A stretch of DNA of 64,000 bases, taken from positions 1,191,245 through 1,255,244 of the forward strand of contig NC_031469.1 in assembly GCF_000006565.2 (NCBI RefSeq), given 5' to 3'. Within the stretch, counting starts at the first letter, position 1; every line of letters begins with the position of its first letter. This stretch comes from Toxoplasma gondii ME49 (taxonomy: Eukaryota > Apicomplexa > Conoidasida > Eucoccidiorida > Sarcocystidae). A program made the position numbers and the translations under genes. The notes beneath the pieces were generated by a model that was given only the letters and a program-made list of their open reading frames with translations, did no database searches and was not told where the DNA came from. Shown in pieces: positions 51,697 to 61,300 of the stretch.

Positions 51697-54600
51697 CGCA
51701 GCTAAAAGCGTGTCTCCGACTCCGAGGTGAGCAAAGCGTCTCCTCTCTCATTCTGTGTTTCTTCGGCGTTTATCCGCACCTGTCGTAGAAGGCGTTGAGG
51801 AGTTTAACAGCTTCAAGACGAATGAGGGCATCGTTGTTGCCCAAGAGAGCAATGAGAAGTTGTTCGAGCCTGTCCCTGCTGGCGCACTTGGCCCCTGTCA
51901 CCTGCGCCGCTGAGCCGTAGAAGCAGCTGTGCCAGACGTCGAGCGTGAGATCTGCAAAGCAGTCTCGCACGGCCTCCACAGCGGCGGAGGTGAGGAGCGT
52001 CACATGCCAGTTGAATTTCTCTTTCGTCATCCTCCAACACCCCACACTCCCGCCTCGGCCCCCAGCCGCAGCCTCCCCGGGCGTCAAGCCGCTTCGGCTG
52101 CTGTCGAGCACGACGCGCATCGCATGGTGGGCGCGACGGGTCACCATGGCCTCTGTCGAGGGAAAGAAGTCCGGGAACCGCAGTCGAGAGACAAACGCCG
52201 CGGTCAGCCTCGACAGAGCAGAAGCCTGCGAGGCAGGGTCTCCCGCAGACGCGGGCGACGAGGGGGACGGCTCCAACTCGACGCTGTCTCCAAGAGGCGT
52301 TGAGGGAACGGCGCCGCACCCGTTGGGCATGTTGTCGCCCAGGTGCGAGAGGCTCAGGCGAGTCTCAGGAGATGAGACGCTGTTCTCTTTGTTCCTTCCC
52401 AAATTTGCCTCCTCGCGACCTTCTTCTCTCGATTGGTAGGCGGCAGCGGAAGGCGACACCGGAGATCCGCGGGACACTCTCTGAGCGCGATTGGCGCCTC
52501 TCCGCCGGTTCTTGCTTCCAGACGAATGCTTCTCGTTCTCCTCGCCAACAGCTTTCCGAGGGTCTCGACCGCCGGGGACCTGCAGCTTCTTGTCCCCACT
52601 TTCCCCTGGTTTCGCGTCCTTCGCGCGGCCGTCGCAGAGGCTCTCGGAGGCCGCCGACGCCGGGGGCGCAGGACACAAATGTCCCTTCCCCTGCGCCCCA
52701 CACCCCGCCAAGATAAGGTGAGCCACGAGCGCGGTGAAGTAAGCGTCGAAGCGGCCTCCACTGCAGCAGCAGAAGTGAAGGACTTCGCTGTCGATGGCGA
52801 GAGTAACGCGCAGGCGCGAAGCCCCAGAGATCGTCGAGTCCCCGCGCTCTTCCACTTGCACCAGAGACGCCAGCGAGGGCGCACAGAAGGGACATACCGG
52901 CCGCGAAATCTGCGGCTGAGGTCCGCCGAAGCCCCTAGAGCCTCCCAAGTCGCTCGCGGCGTCGGGCACCGCCAGCGGACTCGTGCCGCCTGCGTCCACT
53001 GCATGCGGCGCGCCTGTGGAAAACGGAAAGCCACAAGGCGTGCTCGAGCTCGGCAAACTGCTGCTCCCCAAACTCCGGAAGCTGCTGGGACGCGAATGGA
53101 GAAAGGAAGAGGTCAGCTGCGACTGCTGGTGCTGCAGCTCTCGAAGTTGAGCAGCCTGCTGCTGGCGACAAACAGAGGTCCAGCACCCTCGCCTCAGTTC
53201 GAACACCAAGTCAAAGGGCAACGCTTCCTCTGGGCGGTCGCCTCCTGGACGGTGCAGAGCAGGCAACGAGGCCCACAGCCCAGGCTCCGTTCGTGACTCG
53301 GTGTGGGCCTCGAGGCCCCCCGACGCAGCACTCCCGACTCGCGGATCCGCTAGGGATCCCTGCCGGGTCAAAAGACCCGACAAATCTGAGAAAAGGGCAC
53401 CAACAGATGTGACATTTGATCAAAGACACAGGGACGGCGTGAAGTAGACGTGTGGCAAGTTTAGACGTAATGCAGCTTGATCTTCTGTGTTGCTACGTTA
53501 ATCAATTAAGGTTCATCGTTATTGATATTTCATGGACATGTTGATTTCAGAGGTCTGCGATACGTCAATCGATGCATATAGAGGCAGAGGCAAGCGTGCG
53601 CGTGGGCGACCAACACTGTGTAAGACGACGAGGAAAACGCATGCGTAGGAAGGCACCCGCAACGCCTGCTATCTTTTTGAATATTTGTACACACACACAG
53701 AAGCCACTGGAGTGTATGCGACCAGAAGCACTAAAAGCGCGGAAAGCGATCTGCATTTGCGTGTCGGCGCCCTTGCGAATGCTTAAAACGAACAGAGCGC
53801 GTTTGTTAACTTCCGTCACTCACTGCTCGAAAGAATCGCAGCAGCACAGCCTGGTCCCGAAGGCACTGGGCCTCTATCGCCGCCTCGAGGCACAACATCC
53901 GGACTTGTCCCACCTCCGCCAGGAGCTGCCTGGAGTATTTGCCAGAGCGAAGAGATCTCGAATTCGTTCGTCTGGATTCTCCAGCCTTTGGAGGCAGACG
54001 GGGACTGTTTGCCGAGCAGCGGAGACCGCCGCTTCCCTGGGGACTGCGGGCGACGGGATGACACGTCTCCGTTCTCCCGCGCCTCCTCGCCTTCTTCTGA
54101 AGAGGCAGGCGCGAGGAGAGAGGCGAAGGTCTGGTGGAGCTTGAGCAGCAACACCATCCAGCCGAGGCGCTCGCCATCCTCGTCGGCTGAGAAGGAAGCC
54201 TCGCCTGCTGCGTCCCCGTCCGCCTGCGGGCCTCCAGCGACCGGCGGCGGCCAGTGCGCCACCCCGCAAGTCTCCTGGATCGCGTACAGTTCCTCGCGGA
54301 TCCGCCGCAGATACTGCCCCTGCAGGCCTTCGTCGAAGGTCGGCGAGGAAGACGCACACGCCGGAGACGCTGAGACGCAACAGCCAACGCGACAGCGACA
54401 AACCAGTGAGGGGAAAGCAAGCAGAACGGAATGCAAAGGAGAGAAGGCGGAGGAAGAAGGAACGCAGAGAAAGAAGAAAGCAGGGAGGTGGCCGGAAGCA
54501 GACAGAGCAGGGAAAGCAGCGAAGAACCTTTTTTGATTTGGAAGTGAACGAACTATATACTGATCAATCTTCTATGACGAATAACACTATTAATACTACG

Positions 54601-55708
54601 ACAGATAAAAGAGGAAAGGGTGCAGTTGTCTGTGTATCTTCTGTTTTGCCGGGGTACTCACTCTGCAGCTGGCGGAGTAAGGAGAGAAGCCTTGGCGACA
54701 ACGTGACCTCCATACGTGCAGGCTTCTGGGGCTTTCCAGTGGGCTCCATATCGCGGCTGTAAATCTCCATTGTGTCTATTTGATCTCTGAGTAGAGGCGA
54801 GGACGCAGGCACTCGGACGCAGAGCGCTTCTCTGTCATGGAACGGGGACTGGAGAACACAGGTAGGACGACTCGGCACTCTTCTTCTTCGGGGTAAGTCG
54901 TCTGAAACTTAACCAAAGACAAGATTCGAAATTTCTTCGGCTGGCTTCTGCCGCGTGACGCCGTGCGTTTCTTCCTGCCTTTCCCTGGAGGGTCTCCACA
55001 TCGGCGGGCCGCAGGGTGGCTCGCGGGAATCGCGCGGGAGAGAAACAACGCGAGCGCAGTGTAGGAAAAAAGGACGAAGGAAGGAAAACGAAAGGGAAGC
55101 AAACAGGTTCTCGCCGGGGGAGGAAATCAATGTGGACATACCACTGTCGACCGCTCGTCAAACGCGCGCATACGCACGTCTCCGGGAGGTGGATGTACAC
55201 CCCGAAAGTCGGCCGGGAAAAGCCAAGTTCACGCGGTCCCGTGTGTCAGTTCACTTTGGCCGTTCCGAATGCTCCTCTGTGAGGCGCACTTGCGCTGACA
55301 ACTGTTTGTGTAAACGTTCGCTCCCTCGGTCTGCCGAGGCGGCTGCGATGTGCAGGTGGAAAAATGGATGGACATATTCTGAAGAGGCGTGTGCTATTTT
55401 TAGGAACTCTAACGCAGAAGTGTCGGGGTCGGATGTGACCCGCTTCCCGCAGGCGCCATACGCAGAACGGAGCCTCTCTGTGTCCAGCCGGGCTTGCAAC
55501 GTGTCGACTTTGCTAGATTGCAGGCGGGCAACCGCTGACGAAGGAGAAGCGCGTTCGTCAGACGGAGGGTGAAGCTTCTTTAGGGCAAAAACCAGCCATT
55601 CAGTTGTCCGAATCGCACGCAGGCAAAGTCGGGTGCTTTGGGCAGCCGAAAAGCATCGAAAAACTGGAAGTAGCGCGCCTCAGCCGCGTCGGAAGATACC
55701 GAAAACAT
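22822..55708 (-). CDS. Giant GH13-GT5-CBM glucan (starch) synthase
   Basis: Probable synthase of the amylopectin-like storage glucan that coccidia make from UDP-glucose. I traced 40 exons from 54848 down to the TGA at 22822-22824. Their lengths sum to a multiple of three and every intron phase agrees, giving about 3,020 residues. Order from the N-terminus: a Ser/Gln-rich region without recognised domain (exons 54662-54848, 53824-54369, 51780-53385, 50127-50474, 48938-49331), a GH13-like domain, a linker and beta region, a GT5 domain, a charged spacer, and a glycogen-binding module. No signal peptide or membrane span is seen, so it is probably cytosolic and granule-associated. The start is uncertain: the first safe ATG is at 54770, but coding-like sequence continues to an ATG at 55706-55708. 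Fungal alpha-1,3-glucan synthases also combine GH13 and GT5 but end in membrane spans. A split into two genes cannot be excluded, though the phases argue against it. Confidence 0.85.
23068..23119. repeat. (TA)n array in last intron of the synthase
   Basis: Alternating TA repeats with one ataaatat interruption, within the intron between the two exons that encode the glycogen-binding module. Confidence 0.85.
23491..23995. repeat. Cluster of (TA)n arrays in the intron before the binding module
   Basis: Arrays at about 23500-23547, 23565-23596, 23802-23836 and 23962-23995, all in the intron between exons 24096-24666 and 23307-23397. Confidence 0.85.
25683..25790. repeat. (TA)n/(ATCT)n microsatellite in intron
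   Basis: TA repeats grading into atct/tcta tetranucleotides (about 25753-25777) and back to TA. It lies near GT5 exon 25463-25577, inside the intron 25578-26206. Confidence 0.85.
28880..28918. repeat. (TA)n array in GT5 intron
   Basis: Short alternating AT array preceded by gatgcatgcatacgcatatgc, in the intron between exons 29181-29337 and 28645-28789. Confidence 0.85.
29380..29850 (+). repeat. Long polypurine tract in an intron
   Basis: About 470 bases in which the plus strand is largely A and G (gagaaa, ggagag, agacag words), so the transcribed RNA is pyrimidine-rich. It fills most of the intron between GT5 exons 29866-29971 and 29181-29337. Similar shorter tracts lie at about 24680-24960, 26385-26550, 27400-27560, 30060-30230 and 32190-32330, also in introns of this gene. 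Confidence 0.8.
30836..30952. repeat. Double (TA)n array in GT5 intron
   Basis: A near-pure array of about 50 bases (30838-30887) and another of about 30 bases (30919-30950), separated by a 30-base unique stretch. In the intron 30456-31084. Confidence 0.9.
32775..32855. repeat. (TA)n/(TATG)n array in intron
   Basis: TA repeats with gtatatat spacing, in the intron between the first two GT5 exons. Confidence 0.85.
33677..37115 (-). other. Post-barrel beta region and linker between GH13 and GT5
   Basis: Exons 36985-37115, 35559-36190, 34420-35150 and 33677-33798. The first has [20 protein letters not shown], like the helix near the end of GH13 barrels (HYxxLxxLRxxxPxLRxG). The second contains [12 protein letters not shown] and [11 protein letters not shown], typical of the C-terminal beta sandwich of GH13 proteins, separated by a Ser/Arg-rich insert. 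The third has [17 protein letters not shown] and low-complexity stretches. The last ends SSPIALANE and joins in phase 0 to the GT5 start. No catalytic motif is seen. A pseudo-exon near 33880-33970 was left out because it breaks the phase. Confidence 0.75.
36281..36320. repeat. 20-base perfect tandem duplication
   Basis: The unit aaaggatagatacgcaggaa occurs twice back to back at 36281-36300 and 36301-36320, in the intron between exons 36985-37115 and 35559-36190. Confidence 0.95.
39838..39935. repeat. (TA)n/(ATAC)n array in intron
   Basis: AT-rich repeat with atac and aaatacat words, in the intron between exons 40386-40457 and 39666-39751. Smaller arrays in neighbouring introns lie at about 39265-39292, 39418-39446, 40653-40682, 40799-40838 and 41262-41295. 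Confidence 0.85.
42226..42376. repeat. (ATAC)n tetranucleotide array with AT tail
   Basis: About 70 bases of perfect atac/cata repeats (about 42228-42298), then shorter cata blocks and pure AT to 42376. It is the cleanest tetranucleotide microsatellite in the window. It lies in the intron between exons 42748-43054 and 41712-41896. Its only effect on frames is spurious Tyr-Val-Cys-Met translation. Confidence 0.95.
48130..48320. repeat. (TA)n array with repeated ataaacatac words
   Basis: Two copies of a roughly 60-base unit (acatataaacatacataaac plus AT array) at about 48193-48246 and 48251-48312, in the intron between exons 48446-48539 and 47773-47907. Confidence 0.85.
49803..49970. repeat. 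(CA)n plus (TA)n microsatellites in intron
   Basis: Blocks of CA repeats (about 49820-49835 and 49872-49892) followed by TA repeats to about 49970, within the intron between exons 50127-50474 and 48938-49331. Confidence 0.85.
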
Positions 55709-58319
55709 TGCTTCGATGCAGCGTTGACGGTGGAGGAACGCTCAAGCTCAAGAAAAATATACATGTGCAGGAGTTGATCGACCCGGTAGGCCAGCCGCAC
55801 AAGCAACAACGCACATCTGCTCAAGCATTCGCATGAAAACCGGGAACTGGGGTCGTTCTGTCACCAGCAGAGATGTACCTAGTGTATTTTGTCAGCTGCA
55901 AAGCTCACGAAAGACGGAAAAACGTCCAGAGTCGCGGACAAGAAAAACTCCGTGAGGCAGCCTCAAGATGTCGAGAGGCGGGAATCACCGATGTGCTTCT
56001 GTTTTCAATTGCCCAACCACGGAACAGGCGATCTGGAGAGCGTGAACTTTGAAAGCGCATAAAACCGGAAACGTGTTTGTGCGGATCGCGGATACTCGTG
56101 CATCTCATCGTTACTGATGAAGCGTAAGTAGAATCGAGGCGAAAAACGAGGCAGCGAACAAGAGGAAAAGCAGACGGTGGCAGCAAAGACACACGCCGAC
56201 GCGTGTTCGCGGGTGCGAAAATCAGAGTCACGGCCTCTCCAGCCTGCCGCGCTTCTTTCCCCGAAACAGCGGCTGTCCCTCCCGTTGCATGCTCGAATAT
56301 CCAAACGCTTCTGTACCTTTCAAAACTCGCTCCTCTTTGCTATCACCCACGCGTTTCCAATCGGAGTTCCTGCTTGCGTATACATGTGATGTGTCAGTGT
56401 TGCCGGTCACTGGCGGGTGAAAACGAAATTTCCCCAGTTCGCATGCACGAAAGGACTTTCAAGAGGTCGGCAGTCCTACTCGGGAACTGCAAAAGATGTT
56501 GGCTCCTCTTTGATACACTCGAGTCCTTTTGCTTGATCTGAGTCTGCAAGTCGGAGCAACTAAAAAAGGACCGGTTACCTGGCGAAGAGGGAGTCGTTTT
56601 CCAGAAGTGACACACTGTGGCAACGGCTGTCAAGCTCGGCTTGCCGCAAGCGTGGTCCTTTTTTGTGTGTGCCAGAGAGAGACAGAGACACACAGGAAAA
56701 GCTTGTGCGTTGAGTAGCAGAACCTGTTGGCAGCAGCTCTAGAGAATATATGTTCATTACTGCAGAAAGTCGATGTTTGCTCGGCAGACTACATTGCACA
56801 ATGATGTGGGTTCCACTGGGAACTGGACTAGTTTCTTATTGTCGTCACCGGGTAACCCTTGTCGAGAAAGGCTCAAGGTCAGCGAGAGGAGACAGTGGCA
56901 ATCTTATCATCGTTGTACGCATCTGACAACTGAGCAAACAGAATGTTGCCGGAAGCGAACCGTCGCGTTTGTCGCCCAGAGGGCAACAATCGTAGGCGAC
57001 AAGCTGTACTGTCTCGCAGACAGGCAATGTACAGTGAGACTGCCCAGATAACCCAGATGGAGGTTGTTGTACAGGGTGAGAACGCTACAAACGAGTTGCT
57101 GAATGGACACGGTTTAGAGCGGCTTTTGCGGCGCTCCCTACCATACGGAGAATAAAAGAGCTGGACTTGCTAGAGAAAACAGGAGAATGCAGTGAAAGTG
57201 TCTGTATTGACCCAGAAACGCCGGACGTTCGTTTGTAAGAAAAGGAGTCTGCTAGTGGTTTATACGGCTGACGCAGCGGCAGAACTACGATTCGTACCGG
57301 ACATGTTCGACAGAAGTGAAACAGAAGTGTGCACAAACGCTCTGGCGAGTGCCATGCGATTCGGTGTATTCCAATTATTCTCGTGTTTCAGCGCTGCACA
57401 TAATTTACACCATAAAATGGCAGCATTACGCATACCACCTCCAACTAATGTATGGTTTCCTGTCGCAGTTGCGAAGCAATCCCTTGTGGACAGAAGGAGG
57501 CAGCATGGCAAGAATGCCCCGACAAGCTGCATGGTGTCACCTTACTGTATTGTGCCCGCACACTGAACTTTCTTCCAGAGCTGTGGAACTAAGCGTCATG
57601 TACTGACTGCGGCGTCTAAGGAATCGTGGTGAGCGGCGTGACCTAACCGGTGGCAAAGTGAAGGATTGTCGGCGACACATTCCACCGTGTGACAGCGGTT
57701 GACACAAAAAATGACAGATCACAATGGCAGCGTGCCTCTTTACTCATTTTTGTCCTCAAGGTTTTACACAAGAAAGGACTCGAGTGCCGTTCTTAAAATG
57801 GCTGCCTGTCTAAAATTGTTGCATATCCATACGAGGTGAATCTGACAGGCGAATCACCCCAGCACGGAATCCCTGTATCATCGTAGGGCATCATCGGCAG
57901 AAATACGCTGCCGACCAAATTCGCTACTATAACCGAAGGTGCCTGCCGCATTGTCTGCAGCTGTAAACTCCACTTTCCCTTCCGCACACCTACACTACTT
58001 GCTTCAGTTCCCACTCCTGATAAAGGGGCTGGAAACCTAGAAAGACCCGGTGGCCGTACCTGAACGAGAGGCTGAGCGAGACACCGCTAGTAGCTATTCA
58101 GCGGAAAAAGACCGTAACAAACAAAAGCGCCGCGAGACAGCAGATTAATATTTTTCACGAGAGCGGCGGATCCTGGAAAGCGAGACGGGCCACAGACGGA
58201 CTCCTTGCCGTAGTCAACTTTATCGCCCAGATCTGAACTGTGCCAGGAGTGTGCCAGTCAAAAGTGCGATGTGAAATCTTGCTTTGGCGACAGAGAATTC
58301 AGTCGTTTCGGGGCACCCT
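55709..58319. other. Spacer between phosphatase 3' end and synthase 5' end
   Basis: 2.6 kb that should carry the 3' UTR of the phosphatase and the promoter and leader of the glucan synthase, both read on the minus strand. No exon with supported splice sites or known domain is seen on either strand, and no long microsatellite occurs. Confidence 0.5.
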
Positions 58320-61300
58320 CTAGTTAGTGACTGAAGTGCACTTTTCTTCAGGTATGTGCGATTCCAAAAGCGCAAAGAACTCGTGCTTCACAGCGCCTCT
58401 TGCGTCGACATGGACCATCCTAAACCCCGCTCTGCAAAAATGGAACAGCAGACCCTGTATGCACTTTACTTCAGCGCTCCTCGTCGCTATGCCGCACTCG
58501 TACGAATGGAGCAAAACAAGAATCAGGCAGGCATTCTTAGCATCCAACACAAGTTGAGTGTCAATCACAATGACCATTCGACACATGGTCTCTAAAAGCA
58601 TGATAAAGAACAAGGTCTCTTGATTTCCATGAACACAGTGGTTTACTACATTAGTTTCGTTCTCGCAGTCTGTAGTAAGTTGACATGCAAACGCATTCAC
58701 TGTGAAGCTTAAACGGAGTGCAGCTGAATTCTCTACCCCAGTTATGAGACGCGTGCACCCACGTTCTCTACGACTGTTGCACACCACCACCCCACTGGAC
58801 TGCTCACGGCCGCTCGCTGTGTTACACTTCAACAACGTACGACCCCCTGATACCAAAGTCCAGGTGTGTGTACTGAAGTAATCGCTGTCCGAGACTACAT
58901 TCATTTTTTTCCAGCCTTCCGCAAATGTGTATGGACATCGGGAAAAATGATTTACTGCGGTGCGAGAGTCATTACAAACCCATCCCAATGATACGAATAC
59001 TTAAATGTGTCACGAAGCGTGCAACAGCAATTGCACAATAACAGAAACTAGACTCCGCACGGCACTAGTTGTTTCGGAACGTACCTGCCATCATCACTAC
59101 ACAGCAAGTAGTAAGGCTCAAGTAATGTTGAGAGACTCATAACAGAAAGATCACCACAAGCCTATGAATCGCCAGGCAAATCGTTTCGAAGCAACAGGTC
59201 TTTATCTCACAGGTTACACACGCCTATAGTTCACAGATAACGGCTTACGGCGCATCTCCTAGCGGCAGGCCTGTTGCCGACGTGACGACTTGCTCGAGAC
59301 CAGGATCGCTTGCGTGCACAACCATGTTGTCGTGCAAGTGGCCATGAAAGGAGTGTGACACCTGGGAAACATACACACGGCTGTTTTGAACACCTCCGCA
59401 TCAACTCGACTCTTAACTTCATTTTCAATAGTCTTTCTGACAGATCATCCAAGCTGGAAGTGTACCGAGAACTTACGAACCGGCACTTCATGGTTTCCAC
59501 CTGCGACTCGGGTTCCTCAGCAAAGCTCACACGCTGATTCCGATGAAGCTCACTCACTCCGATCGTCTGCGCCAGCACATCTTTTTTCTCGCTCTCCCGT
59601 CGCTTTTTTTGAGAAAAAAGACTATACCATCCGTTCTCGTTTCCCCAGTTTCCTCTCGGCTCACTGTGGAGTTCCTCAGCAAGCTTCGAAGCCTGTCTCG
59701 CTGCGCCCGAGGCAGGTGGAAGTGGCTTTTTGGAGTATCCTGCAAAAAGAGAGAACCCTCCACGCGTGCTTCTGGGAGAGATCTCAAAGCAGAACATAAC
59801 CCCCCATTAAGCGTGTGCCACTTAAACCGTATACCCCGGTCCAACAGGTTGCCGTTCAATATTCGCAAGACGGACAGAAAAACAGACAGATCGATGGTCT
59901 CATCGTTGGGAAGCTAGTCTGTAGCCGCTGTCAGGACGCTGGAGAAGGCACCGAGACGCGTGTTTCTGCTTTAGCCGTTTTCGATCCACTTCGTCGGCGG
60001 CACTGACAGTCTCGTGCTTGCGCTGCCATGGTCAGAAGCACGCAGAGCCACAGTCGTACGAGGTTCAAAGGTCGAATGTGGATGATGCCGATGTCGTCTG
60101 CTTCGTTCCAGTCACTCCAGAAAAACGCGTGGTGCATGAAGAGCAGAACCGGTTTCCCTGAAAGAGATCGCCGACATGAATTGCCGCGGACGTCTGGCAA
60201 ATCGCCTGCCTCTCAGAACGCACTGTGACGGCAAACGCGAACTTGACCATAGACACTGCGGCTCAAATCCAGGAAACGGTGGCTGCGATCGCAGAGCACT
60301 CCGTCCGCTTCACGTAGACATCCACGAGAAGGCTATCCCATGGGAGCGAGTTGCGTAGCCTGCCCCAACTCACAACCACCAGCACGGGCACAGTGGTGTG
60401 GCAACCGCGCGACACGCGGTCTTGAACACAAATTCATTCGAACCGTTGGTGTGTTAGCTTTTTCGTCAACAACATGTCGGTGAAGTATCCATAAAAAAAG
60501 AAACGTATCTGGTCATCATAACACCACAAAAGATGGCGCTATCAAGTTTAAACTCTAGACAGGATACGTTTGCGTGTTAACGTCCTAGAGCCCATGTGAG
60601 CATTGATGAAACCTCAGATGTAACTCCCTTCATGAACATCAAATGAGTCTTTACTGATTACACCCTGCAAACTGAATGTACGGGAGGTTTTCAAACTGAA
60701 CTACGCTTACGCTCTTCTTTCGCCGTCTCTAATTCCTCCTTTAGCCATACGAACTGTGCCTGCAAACATGCCAAAGCTCAGTGACAGAAATACCCCTGGC
60801 GGGCCCGTTTCGCCAGAAATGACGGATCTTCGGCCCAACCTCGACATGTGAACTTTCCAGATCCACGCAGTCTCTCACGCATCCCTTCTGCGTCCACTTC
60901 CCCTCTTTCTTAGATGGATGCTTTCTATACCGTCGCACGACACGGCTTGTCGAAAGGGATAGCGCTCGCTTGACACGTACAGGAAACCTTTATTCCAAGA
61001 CCATAAAGAAGGGCAGTTATTCGCAGCTTCGCCGAAGCTGGTACTACTAGATGACCCTAGCGCACTAAGCAGCAGCCTTCAGAGTGTTGATAAGTGACAA
61101 AATCCGTAAAAACTTCGGTTCCTCTGGTGAGGAACTTTCATGCTTTAGACAAATGCGATTAAAAAGAGCCGCGCCCAGCCGACATGAAAACCGGTAGTGG
61201 ATTGAAGTCCAACACTTTTAGCTGCGTTCAGCATGCCACTGGGGAGGTGGTGAAGAGTAAACACGGAGAACATCGCCTGTCTCCCATCCTTGAAGTCCTA

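Noticed and set aside
54955..55572. 205-residue plus-strand open frame opposite the synthase N-terminus
   Set aside because: No supported start context or domain. The minus strand is equally open and connects in phase to downstream synthase exons.
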